A DNA stretch of 5,360 nucleotides from Campylobacterales bacterium (GCA_027056215.1 JALULO010000218.1:1-5360); one strand, 5' to 3'. Shown: positions 1 to 5,360, counted from the stretch's first letter. Numbers and translations: made by a program. The notes: generated from the letters alone by a model not told the origin.

Positions 1-566
1 TCACATTCGATCTCTATTTTTGAGGTATAAGGGATACGTTTACGTGCTTGTTTGATAAACAGATGTAAGTCATCGATGGCTGCTAAATGGGTATCTTTTA
101 ACATCAAGCAGTCATCAAGTCCGAGTCTATGGTTCGTTCCACCGCCACATCGTACGGCATATTTCTCCATCACACGTAATCCTGGTCGAGTTTTTCTGGT
201 GTCTAGTAACTTGACATTATAGCCTTTGACAAGCTGTGCAAAGTTTGCTGTATTGGTACTGATACCACTACAATGCTGCATGATATTTAAAATAACACGT
301 TCATACATCAATACACGATTAACTTCACCTCTTACATAACAGATGATATCACCTTTTTTGATTTTATTACCATCATAAACCAAAAACTCTATCTCAATAT
401 GTTCCATCTCACCAAGCTCTTTGATATAAAGTTTGCCGGCAAAAACACCATCTTCTTTTGCTATGACTTTTGCTTCAACTTTTCTTCTGTCACTAACCAG
501 TGAAAAAAGATCCCCCCTACCTATATCTTCAAGTATAGCTTCTCTAACCGTCTCTTTAACTCTCAT
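1..566 (-). CDS. nadC: Quinolinate phosphoribosyltransferase (nicotinate-nucleotide pyrophosphorylase, decarboxylating), 3' end missing
   Basis: NadC converts quinolinate and PRPP to nicotinate mononucleotide, CO2 and pyrophosphate in the cytoplasm, the step after NadA in de novo NAD synthesis. The visible 188 codons start at ATG 566-564 and stay open to the left edge; the family is usually about 270-290 residues, so roughly the last third lies outside. Family motifs appear in order: RGDLFS near residue 17, YERVILN at 88-94, QHCSGIST at 97-104, LDTRKTRPGLR at 121-131, a CGGGTNHRLGLDD stretch at 140-152, LKDTH at 156-160 and IEIE at 184-187. R90, R124, K125, H146, R147 and K157 line up with the basic phosphate- and quinolinate-binding residues known in the family. 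The start follows the nadA stop by 14 bases and has an AAGAGAG ribosome-binding stretch about 7 bases upstream, so it is the second gene of a nadA-nadC operon. Identification is firm; only the C-terminus is unseen. Confidence 0.96.
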   Translation of the reverse strand, partial: MRVKETVREAILEDIGRGDLFSLVSDRRKVEAKVIAKEDGVFAGKLYIKELGEMEHIEIEFLVYDGNKIKKGDIICYVRGEVNRVLMYERVILNIMQHCSGISTNTANFAQLVKGYNVKLLDTRKTRPGLRVMEKYAVRCGGGTNHRLGLDDCLMLKDTHLAAIDDLHLFIKQARKRIPYTSKIEIEC

Positions 567-580
567 TTTGATACTCTCTT

Positions 581-1579
581 TTATATCTTAAACATACGTT
601 CTAGTGCGACTTTTGCCCACTTGCTTACTTCCGGATCAACCTGAATTTCACTTACTATCTTATCCTCTTTGATAGATAAAAGTGTATTGTACAGATCTTC
701 AAGTGTTGTTTCATTCATCGTTGGACACTCTGGTTTTGTGGAAGAAAGTACATAAGTATTTTCTTTTCTAAGCCGATTAACGAGATTAAACTCTGTACCA
801 ACAGCTACTTTTTGCTCTGGATCAAGTTCTTTGATATAGTTTATGATTTGACTGGTTGAGCCAACAAAATCACAAGCATCACAAACTTCTGGTTTAGATT
901 CGGGATGGGCTATTACTTTGATTCCTGGGTATTTATTTCTATAAAATTCTACATCTTCAACTTCAAAAAGCTGGTGTACAGAACAAAAACCATTATAACA
1001 GATAATATCTGCTTCTTTTGGATCACTACCATCATCTACAACACAAGATTTAAGACCCATTTGATTTGCGATGTTTTGCCCTAAACATTGATCAGGTACA
1101 AACAAAATCTTTTTACCGCTGTTAAGTCCTTTGGTGATGATTTTTTTTGCATTTGAACTGGTGCAAACCATACCACCCATCTCGCCAACACGCGCTTTGA
1201 CTTCAGCAGAAGAGTTGATATAGGTAATAGGCAAAATATCCTCTTTTTGTATGCCCGCAGCTTTAAGTATTTTGACATTTTTGTCATAGTGGATACCATC
1301 GATCATCTTTGCCATCGCACAACAGGCGATTTTAGGCATCAAAACCCTCTTCTTGGGTGATAAGATTTTGACACTTTCACCCATAAAGCCTACTCCGCAA
1401 AATATCAGAAATGGATTATCATCCTCCATCGCCATTTGTGCCAGTTGCAGACTGTCTCCACTAAGATCAGCCAGCTCAAACACTTCATCTTTTTGATAAA
1501 AGTGTGCCACGATAGTGACATCGAGTTCCTCTTTAAGTTCGAGGATTTTCTTTTTTAGTGTTTCGTTGCTTTTTTCCAA
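581..1579 (-). CDS. nadA: Quinolinate synthase, [4Fe-4S] enzyme
   Basis: NadA condenses iminoaspartate (made by NadB, not in this window) with dihydroxyacetone phosphate to quinolinate, using a [4Fe-4S] cluster with an open iron site. The 332-residue protein is within the normal family range. It shows AHFYQ at 25-29 and GDSL at 41-44, then three cluster-ligand regions: ACCAMA at 85-90 (C87 aligns with the first ligand, C86 is an extra neighbour), NGFCSVH at 196-202 (C199) and CPTMNETTLEDLY at 285-297 (C285). HPESKPEV (225-232) and FVGSTS (238-243) are further family motifs. The start is TTG at 1579-1577: AAGGA lies 7 bases upstream, and I see no ATG or GTG in this frame between it and the promoter candidate. 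The nearest upstream ATG (1596-1594) is out of frame. It heads the nadA-nadC pair. A CDAC motif at 233-236, just before the FVGSTS motif, is unusual compared with the forms I remember. Confidence 0.97.
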   Translation of the reverse strand: MEKSNETLKKKILELKEELDVTIVAHFYQKDEVFELADLSGDSLQLAQMAMEDDNPFLIFCGVGFMGESVKILSPKKRVLMPKIACCAMAKMIDGIHYDKNVKILKAAGIQKEDILPITYINSSAEVKARVGEMGGMVCTSSNAKKIITKGLNSGKKILFVPDQCLGQNIANQMGLKSCVVDDGSDPKEADIICYNGFCSVHQLFEVEDVEFYRNKYPGIKVIAHPESKPEVCDACDFVGSTSQIINYIKELDPEQKVAVGTEFNLVNRLRKENTYVLSSTKPECPTMNETTLEDLYNTLLSIKEDKIVSEIQVDPEVSKWAKVALERMFKI

Positions 1580-1586
1580 AACGCTA

Positions 1587-1591
1587 TCCTT
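1587..1591 (-). promoter_or_regulatory. Ribosome-binding site that fixes the TTG start of nadA
   Basis: On the minus strand an AAGGA sequence lies 7 bases before a TTG codon at 1579-1577. It is the best Shine-Dalgarno match in the divergent region for this frame. The out-of-frame ATG at 1596-1594 overlaps its 5' side and has no comparable site of its own, which supports the TTG as the true start. Confidence 0.7.
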
Positions 1592-1611
1592 GTCATGTTT
1601 TTGATCTTAAT

Positions 1612-1617
1612 ACTATA
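1612..1617 (-). promoter_or_regulatory. Candidate -10 box for nadA-nadC
   Basis: Read on the minus strand this is TATAGT, followed about 7 bases later by a plausible start point near 1605 and a leader of about 25 bases before the nadA start. No good -35 hexamer is seen. A T-rich run lies upstream on the same strand (1631-1640 region), which is the usual arrangement for sigma-70 promoters in Campylobacterota. Assigned by eye in an AT-rich region; the neighbouring TATATAGAG is an alternative. Confidence 0.4.
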
Positions 1618-1645
1618 CCTAAACTCTATATAAAAAAAATTAAGT

Positions 1646-1651
1646 TATAAT
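1646..1651 (+). promoter_or_regulatory. Candidate -10 box for plsY-folB
   Basis: A perfect TATAAT, preceded by AGT, lies 42 bases before the plsY start codon, giving a leader of about 35 bases with a start point near 1658. No recognisable -35 element is present; an A-rich stretch (1629-1643) lies upstream. The 114-base divergent region 1580-1693 thus holds one candidate promoter for each direction, about 30 bases apart and back to back. I see no hairpin or clear operator in it. Confidence 0.5.
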
Positions 1652-1693
1652 CATAAATATTCTAATATCATCCTAAAATTACTAAGGAATTTA

Positions 1694-2311
1694 ATGTTCG
1701 ATCTATTTTCAAATGTCAATATACAGTTTTATCTACTTGCTTATCTTATAGGAAGTATCCCTTTTGGGCTGGTTCTCACTAGATTATTTACAGATATCGA
1801 TATCAAAAAAGAGGGTAGTGGAAATATCGGTGCCACCAATGTATTGAGAGTTTTAAAAGAAAAGAAACCAAAATTAGCAAAAAAACTTTCTATAGCTACA
1901 CTTCTATTAGATGCATTCAAAGGGGTTTTTGTTTTAGGGCTTGGTTATGTTGCAGGTGTAAGTCAGGAAACGTTATGGGCGATTGCTGTACTAGCAGTGA
2001 TCGGACATTGTTTTAGTATTTTTTTATGGGGAGAAGGAGGCAAAGGTGTTGCTACTGGACTTGGTGTGCTTTTGGTGATGATTCCCGTTTGTGCCTTGAT
2101 TGGTGTTATAGTATGGGCAGTGAGTGCAAAGGTGCTTAAAATCTCTTCTCTCTCATCACTCCTTGGCGTGATAGCTGTGGGTGTGAGTTCTTTTATCTTG
2201 CATCCCGATATGATACAGACACCAGTTGTGATTATTATATTAATCATTCTCTACAAACATACAGACAATATTATACGCCTTTTAAAGGGGCAGGAAAAAC
2301 GAATTGCTTAA
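1694..2311 (+). CDS. plsY: Acyl-phosphate:glycerol-3-phosphate acyltransferase
   Basis: PlsY is a polytopic inner-membrane enzyme that transfers the acyl group of acyl-phosphate (made by PlsX) to position 1 of glycerol-3-phosphate, giving lysophosphatidic acid, the first committed step of phospholipid synthesis. The 205-residue sequence has the family pattern: an N-terminal membrane segment with GSIPFG at 20-25, the cytoplasmic motif GSGNIGATNVLR at 41-52, LLDAFKG at 71-77, GHCFS at 104-108 leading into GEGGKGVATGLG at 113-124, and near the C-terminus YKHTDNIIRLLKG at 187-199. Hydrophobic segments lie at about 9-31, 66-88, 93-112, 119-146 and 153-187 (the last includes more than one helix). 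The start ATG has AAGGA 5 bases upstream. Between NVLR and LLD there is a lysine-rich loop several residues longer than in E. coli PlsY as I remember it. It is followed 15 bases later by folB and is probably cotranscribed with it. Confidence 0.95.
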   Translation: MFDLFSNVNIQFYLLAYLIGSIPFGLVLTRLFTDIDIKKEGSGNIGATNVLRVLKEKKPKLAKKLSIATLLLDAFKGVFVLGLGYVAGVSQETLWAIAVLAVIGHCFSIFLWGEGGKGVATGLGVLLVMIPVCALIGVIVWAVSAKVLKISSLSSLLGVIAVGVSSFILHPDMIQTPVVIIILIILYKHTDNIIRLLKGQEKRIA

Positions 2312-2326
2312 GTAATATTGTAAATC

Positions 2327-2656
2327 ATGTTTACTATTTATATAGAAGAACTTCAGGTTGAAGCGATAATCGGTATTTTGGATTTTGAGCGTGAAAAATC
2401 TCAGCGTATTATTGTTAATTGTATACTTACTTATGAGAAAGAGGGTGAAGTATTTTTGGATTATGCAAAAGTATCTCACCTAATTGAAAAGATACTTATA
2501 GATCGTCAATTTTTGTTGATTGAAGATGCACTCGATACAGTGATAAATATGCTAAAAAAACATTTTTTGGGTATAAAATCTATAAAACTAAAGCTCTCCA
2601 AGCCCGATATTCTTACAAATTGCACAGTTTCTGTTGAAAAAAAGACAATTTATTAA
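2327..2656 (+). CDS. folB: Dihydroneopterin aldolase
   Basis: FolB cleaves 7,8-dihydroneopterin to 6-hydroxymethyl-7,8-dihydropterin and glycolaldehyde in folate synthesis. The 109-residue protein is near the normal 115-125. It shows the family start (IYIEELQVEAIIGI, residues 4-17), the FEREKSQ motif at 20-26, LDYAKVS at 44-50, LIEDALD at 64-70 and LSKPDI at 90-95. E21, Y46, E66 and K92 correspond to the active-site Glu22, Tyr54, Glu74 and Lys100 I recall from Staphylococcus aureus; the Y-to-E and E-to-K spacings (20 and 26) are the same, while the first loop is about seven residues shorter. An in-frame TAA at 2321-2323, two codons before the ATG, leaves this as the earliest start. No good Shine-Dalgarno site precedes it, so translation is probably coupled to plsY, whose stop is 15 bases upstream. 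No other folate gene is in the window. Confidence 0.92.
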   Translation: MFTIYIEELQVEAIIGILDFEREKSQRIIVNCILTYEKEGEVFLDYAKVSHLIEKILIDRQFLLIEDALDTVINMLKKHFLGIKSIKLKLSKPDILTNCTVSVEKKTIY

Positions 2657-2693
2657 ATTTTTTTTAAAAAGTCTTTATATTTAGCTGAAATTA

Positions 2694-2702
2694 TGGTATA
2701 CT
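2694..2702 (+). promoter_or_regulatory. Extended -10 promoter for the response regulator operon
   Basis: TGG followed by TATACT gives an extended -10 element (TGnTATAcT) with a predicted start point near 2709 and a leader of about 24 bases. A strong AAAGGA ribosome-binding site (2722-2727) follows, 5 bases before the ATG at 2733. The -35 position (about 2674-2679) reads TTTATA, a poor match, as is normal for this phylum. It lies in the 76-base folB-regulator gap, the only sizeable intergenic space on the plus strand after plsY. It probably separates plsY-folB from the four genes that follow, although read-through cannot be excluded because no terminator is evident. Confidence 0.55.
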
Positions 2703-2732
2703 TTTGTCAAATTTTTTTTAGAAAGGAAAATA

Positions 2733-3404
2733 ATGAGAGTCCTCATTGTTGAAGATGAAATCACATTAAATAAAACACTTGTAGAGGGTTTACAAGAATA
2801 TGGATATCAGGCAGATAGCTCTGAAAATTTTAAAGACGCAGAGTATTTTATAGGCATACGCAATTATGATTTAGTACTTACTGACTGGATGTTGCCTGAT
2901 GGTGATGGTGTTGATTTAGTAACATTGATTAAACAAAAAACACCAAGAACGGCTTGTGTTGTATTGTCTGCAAAAGATGATAAAGAGAGTGAAATCAAAG
3001 CATTAAAAGCAGGTGCAGATGACTATATCAAAAAACCATTTGATTTTGATATCTTGGTAGCACGTATTGAGGCGAGACTTAGATTTGGCGGTACAAATGT
3101 GATCAAGATTGATGATCTTGTGATTGATCCAGATGAAGAGAAGATTACCTACAAAAACATTGATATTGAATTAAAAGGTAAACCATTTGAAGTCTTGACC
3201 CATCTTGCAAGACATAGTGATCAGATCGTTTCAAAAGAACAACTGCTTGATGCAATTTGGGAAGAACCTGAACTTGTTACGCCAAATGTTATTGAAGTTG
3301 CGATTAATCAAATTCGACAAAAGATGGATAAACCTCTAAATATCTCTACAATTGAAACTGTCAGACGAAGAGGCTATAGATTTTGTTTTCCCAAAAAAGC
3401 ATAA
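2733..3404 (+). CDS. hsrA: OmpR-family response regulator of the HsrA/CosR type, with intact phosphorylation site
   Basis: A 223-residue transcription regulator. Residues 1-116 form a receiver domain with the complete phosphorylation set: acidic pair E7/D8, phosphoacceptor D51 (in LTDWMLPDGDG), switch residue S79 and K101 in IKKPF. Residues 118-223 form an OmpR/PhoB winged-helix domain, with GKPFEVLTHLAR (149-160), the turn WEEPELVTPNV (176-186), a recognition helix at about 183-198 and the C-terminal RRRGYRF hairpin (211-217). The DNA-binding half matches from memory the HsrA (HP1043) of Helicobacter pylori and CosR of Campylobacter jejuni almost throughout, including the C-terminal cysteine, here C218; total length is also the same. 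Those proteins are essential or near-essential orphan regulators of redox homeostasis and oxidative stress and lack a working phosphoacceptor; this one has it, with a kinase gene overlapping its end. Inference: it is the same regulator in a phosphorylation-controlled form. Symbol given by homology; cosR is the alternative. Confidence 0.9.
   Translation: MRVLIVEDEITLNKTLVEGLQEYGYQADSSENFKDAEYFIGIRNYDLVLTDWMLPDGDGVDLVTLIKQKTPRTACVVLSAKDDKESEIKALKAGADDYIKKPFDFDILVARIEARLRFGGTNVIKIDDLVIDPDEEKITYKNIDIELKGKPFEVLTHLARHSDQIVSKEQLLDAIWEEPELVTPNVIEVAINQIRQKMDKPLNISTIETVRRRGYRFCFPKKA
3368..3385 (+). promoter_or_regulatory. Internal ribosome-binding site and TTG start of the kinase, inside the regulator gene
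   Basis: AAGAGG (3368-3373) lies 9 bases before the TTG at 3383-3385, all inside the last codons of the regulator gene. The kinase frame is read 22 bases before the regulator's TAA (3402-3404). The next in-frame start-type codon, a GTG at residue 21, would remove half of the first membrane segment, so the TTG is preferred. The arrangement implies translational coupling of regulator and kinase. Confidence 0.65.
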
Positions 3405-4741
3405 AACGTAAGTTTCTCATCCAATTAGTCGCCGCATCGTCGGTGCTAATTGTAATCTTTTCTGTTGTCCTTTATTATTATATTAAAATTCAAGTGTATG
3501 ATGATGTTAGCCAGAGTTTAAAAAAACAGGCAGTAGCTTATATACAAAATTCAAAAGCGAAATTACCATTTGAAAAAAATAATCATTTTTACAAAGAGTT
3601 TGGAGCTGATAAAACAACTGTAGTGATTCGTGTTGATAAAAAGAATAAGCCTTTTTATGAGCAGTACGAAAAAGAAGATAGACCTTTTATTACAATATTT
3701 TATCCTTACAATAAAGCAAGATCTAGCTTTTTAAAGATTGAACGTGATATTTCAGGCACCAAAGCATTGCTTAAAAAGATTAAACGAAGTATTATTATCG
3801 CAAATTTACTAACACTTTTACTTATTCTCGCTTATGCGATGTTCCTGTCTGAAACTCTATTGTATCCAGTAAAATCGATTAATAGAAGATTGGCTCGAAT
3901 GAATGAAAACTTTTTAGAAATTATCGATACTGAAAATTTACCCGATGAATACAAAACATTAGGTGAAAGTGTAAACAAGCTTATTGAACGGATACAAAAT
4001 TTTGTGAAATATCAAAAAGAGCTTTTTATCGGTACGGCACATGAGTTAAAGACACCTTTGGCTGTGATGAAAACAAAAAATGAAGTAACGCTTATCAAAG
4101 ATCGTGATGTAGAAAAATATAAAGATACGCTAAGAGTCAACAATAAAACGATAGATGAGATGAGTACGATGATAAGTTCTATCTTAGATATCGGTCGACA
4201 GGAAGGTGCACAGTTTGACAAACCAGTTGAAGTTGATTTAGTACAGTTTATCAAAGATAAAGCAAAAGATTTTCAGCTTATTGCTAAAAATAATCAAAAA
4301 CATATTAAAACTGATCTTGAACCTGATCAGTATTGTATTATTACGCAGCCGTCACTATTAACGCATATATTACAAAATTTTGTGCAAAATGCATTAAAAT
4401 TTACGCCCCAAAATGGTGCTGTAACGATTAAAACTAGGTTAATCGGTGATGATTTTAAAATCGAAGTGATTGATGAAGGAGAGGGAATAGATGAAAATAT
4501 GGATTTGTTTGCTCCTTTTAAACGTGTAGGCAATAAAAGTGGTGCAGGGCTTGGTCTCTTTTTAGCCAAAGGTGCAGCGGATGCGATTGGTGCAACCTTA
4601 GATATCAAAAATAGAAAAGATGGAAAATCTGGTGCTATTGCATCGGCTATCATAAGTTCTAAAAACTATTGTCCTATGGGTGAAGCGCCAACACTTGGAA
4701 AAAAACGTGGTCTCTTTGGTGTATTAAGAAGAGAATATTAG
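3383..4741 (+). CDS. Membrane sensor histidine kinase, predicted partner of the HsrA/CosR-type regulator
   Basis: A 452-residue inner-membrane sensor kinase. Order of parts: short basic N-terminus; membrane segment 1 at about 12-34; periplasmic sensor region of about 100 residues (35-134), with no family I recognise; membrane segment 2 at about 136-158; a HAMP-like linker (about 160-210, with P162 and LPDEYKTL at 186-193); HisKA dimerisation domain with H-box TAHELKTPLA and phospho-site H220; HATPase domain with N-box QNFVQNALKFTP (N332, N336), G1 box VIDEGEGI (D364), F-box LFAPFKR (375-381) and G2 box GAGLGLFLAK (387-396). All catalytic residues expected for autophosphorylation are present. 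After the ATPase fold comes an unusual tail (about 427-452) with NYCPMGEAPT and a basic, aromatic end. The gene overlaps the regulator by 22 bases and ends 5 bases before the ferredoxin. The partner assignment is inferred from this arrangement. The stimulus is unknown. Confidence 0.9.
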   Translation: MFSQKSIKRKFLIQLVAASSVLIVIFSVVLYYYIKIQVYDDVSQSLKKQAVAYIQNSKAKLPFEKNNHFYKEFGADKTTVVIRVDKKNKPFYEQYEKEDRPFITIFYPYNKARSSFLKIERDISGTKALLKKIKRSIIIANLLTLLLILAYAMFLSETLLYPVKSINRRLARMNENFLEIIDTENLPDEYKTLGESVNKLIERIQNFVKYQKELFIGTAHELKTPLAVMKTKNEVTLIKDRDVEKYKDTLRVNNKTIDEMSTMISSILDIGRQEGAQFDKPVEVDLVQFIKDKAKDFQLIAKNNQKHIKTDLEPDQYCIITQPSLLTHILQNFVQNALKFTPQNGAVTIKTRLIGDDFKIEVIDEGEGIDENMDLFAPFKRVGNKSGAGLGLFLAKGAADAIGATLDIKNRKDGKSGAIASAIISSKNYCPMGEAPTLGKKRGLFGVLRREY

Positions 4742-4746
4742 ATTTT

Positions 4747-4998
4747 ATGGCATTAAAGATTATAGATGAATGTATTGCTTGTGATGCATGTACGGAAGTG
4801 TGTCCAAGTGGTGCTATAGAGTGTGCTGATCCTATTTATATCATCACGCCTACACTCTGTACAGAATGTGTAGGGTATTTTGAAAATCCTGAATCTTCAT
4901 GTGTGAAAGTGTGTCCGGTGGATGCTATCATCTTAGATGAAGCCAATCCCGAAACATTGGAACAACTACTAAAAAAATATCAAGAGAATAGTAACTGA
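4747..4998 (+). CDS. Small 2[4Fe-4S] ferredoxin, YfhL/Alvin type
   Basis: An 83-residue cytoplasmic electron carrier. Cluster I ligands are the CxxCxxCxxxCP motif C9, C12, C15, C19; cluster II is CTEC plus CVKVCP: C38, C41, C52, C56, with ten residues between the second and third cysteines. That long loop and the C-terminal helix (about 65-83, NPETLEQLLKKYQ) are marks of the low-potential Alvin-type group, and CTECVG with a following loop and KVCP closely resembles E. coli YfhL, whose loop is two residues shorter as I recall. C26 is an additional cysteine outside both motifs. The ATG lies 5 bases after the kinase stop; the only Shine-Dalgarno-like stretch (AAGAAGAG, 4726-4733) is rather distant at 13 bases, so coupling to kinase translation is likely. 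In C. jejuni a ferredoxin gene (fdxB) sits next to cosR as I remember it, which fits. The redox partner is unknown. Confidence 0.93.
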   Translation: MALKIIDECIACDACTEVCPSGAIECADPIYIITPTLCTECVGYFENPESSCVKVCPVDAIILDEANPETLEQLLKKYQENSN

Positions 4999-5360
4999 TG
5001 GCAAAACGAACAGCAATTATAGATATTGGATCAAATTCTATTTCTTTAGTCATTTATGAAAAAAGTTCACGTTATGCGTTTCACCTTATCGAAAAAAGCC
5101 GAAGTCGTGTGCGTATCGGGGAAGACGCATATGAAAAAGGTGGTGAGTTAACCGATGAAGCGATGGATAAAGCATTTCATACACTATCTGATTTTCTTAA
5201 AATTGCACAAGCTTATAAAAGTAGAAAGATTTTTTGTGTAGCGACTTCTGCATTGCGTGATGCTCCTAACCAAAAGGTTTTTCTCAAACGAGTCAAAGAG
5301 AAACTTAAACTCAATATCAAAGTCATCGATGGTAAAAAAGAGGCTTACTATGGGGCATTG
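4998..5360 (+). CDS. Ppx/GppA family phosphatase (exopolyphosphatase / pppGpp phosphohydrolase), 3' end missing
   Basis: The first 121 codons of a member of the sugar-kinase/Hsp70/actin ATPase superfamily; full members are about 300-500 residues, so most of the gene lies beyond the right edge. It opens with AIIDIGSNSISLVIYE (residues 6-21), the phosphate-1 loop of Ppx/GppA proteins with D9, G11, S12 and N13, then shows VATSALRDAPN (87-97), the second family motif, and VIDGKKEAYYGAL (109-121), equivalent to the usual ISG-EEA stretch. The family removes phosphate from inorganic polyphosphate or converts pppGpp to ppGpp; which of the two cannot be told from this part. Its ATG shares one base with the ferredoxin stop (TGATG), and AAGAGAA lies 9 bases upstream (4982-4988), so it is translationally coupled and belongs to the regulator-kinase-ferredoxin unit. 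Confidence 0.93.
   Translation, partial: MAKRTAIIDIGSNSISLVIYEKSSRYAFHLIEKSRSRVRIGEDAYEKGGELTDEAMDKAFHTLSDFLKIAQAYKSRKIFCVATSALRDAPNQKVFLKRVKEKLKLNIKVIDGKKEAYYGAL

Noticed and set aside
1081..1299. Open frame on the minus strand inside nadA
   Set aside because: It overlaps a strongly supported gene in another frame and has no family motifs.
1580..1693. HsrA/CosR binding sites in the divergent nadA-plsY region, suggested by TTAAG-like words on both strands
   Set aside because: Single short AT-rich words occur by chance here, and no properly spaced repeat could be made out. The same holds for the 2657-2732 region upstream of the regulator.
1793..1804. 12-base perfect palindrome GATATCGATATC as an operator
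   Set aside because: It lies inside plsY and simply encodes Asp-Ile-Asp-Ile with repeated codons; position and context give no support for regulation.
1963..2247. Antisense open frame within plsY
   Set aside because: Composition follows the shadow of membrane-segment codons and there is no promoter or ribosome-binding site of note.
2282..2479. Antisense open frame across the plsY-folB junction
   Set aside because: Low-complexity product opposite two well-supported genes.
2641..2676. Inverted repeat AAAGAC / GTCTTT flanking the folB stop, around a T-rich run, as a possible terminator
   Set aside because: The stem is only six weak pairs with a loop of about 24 bases and no U-run directly after the stem. 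It does not look like an intrinsic terminator and probably reflects AT-rich composition.
4012..4653. Two antisense open frames (4012-4254 and 4327-4653) opposite the kinase
   Set aside because: They lie opposite the conserved HisKA and ATPase coding sequence, which explains their openness; no motif is seen in either.

Overview
This 5.36 kb window is an ordinary-looking, AT-rich, tightly packed bacterial chromosome segment. It most likely comes from a member of the Campylobacterota (the former Epsilonproteobacteria), probably a free-living relative of the Sulfurimonas/Sulfurovum type. The assignment rests mainly on the response regulator at 2733-3404. Its DNA-binding half matches, almost residue for residue as I remember them, the HsrA/CosR regulators found only in Helicobacter, Campylobacter and relatives. 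The genus cannot be fixed from the sequence alone. No mobile element, CRISPR array, tRNA or rRNA is visible, and no gap without a gene exceeds about 115 bases.

Layout. The minus strand carries nadA (579-1581 region, TTG start) and, 14 bases downstream of it, nadC, which runs off the left edge. Together they make nicotinate mononucleotide from iminoaspartate and dihydroxyacetone phosphate (the quinolinate route to NAD). A 114-base divergent intergenic region (1580-1693) separates them from a plus-strand series: plsY (acyl-phosphate:glycerol-3-phosphate acyltransferase), folB (dihydroneopterin aldolase), an OmpR-family response regulator of the HsrA/CosR type, a membrane sensor histidine kinase that overlaps it by 22 bases, a small 2[4Fe-4S] ferredoxin, and the first 121 codons of a Ppx/GppA phosphatase that runs off the right edge.

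The last four genes are packed with overlaps or very short gaps (22-base overlap, 5-base gap, 1-base overlap). They very probably form one transcription unit from an extended -10 promoter at about 2694-2702.

Most interesting point. In Helicobacter pylori (HsrA, HP1043) and Campylobacter jejuni (CosR) this regulator is known as an atypical orphan: it has a degenerate phosphorylation site and no partner kinase. Here the receiver domain has the full set of phosphorylation residues (E7/D8, D51, S79, K101) and a complete sensor kinase is encoded in an overlapping gene. The window therefore appears to show a canonical, probably ancestral-type two-component form of a regulator that became essential and phosphorylation-independent in the pathogens. 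The DNA-binding half is nearly unchanged while the receiver half differs strongly.
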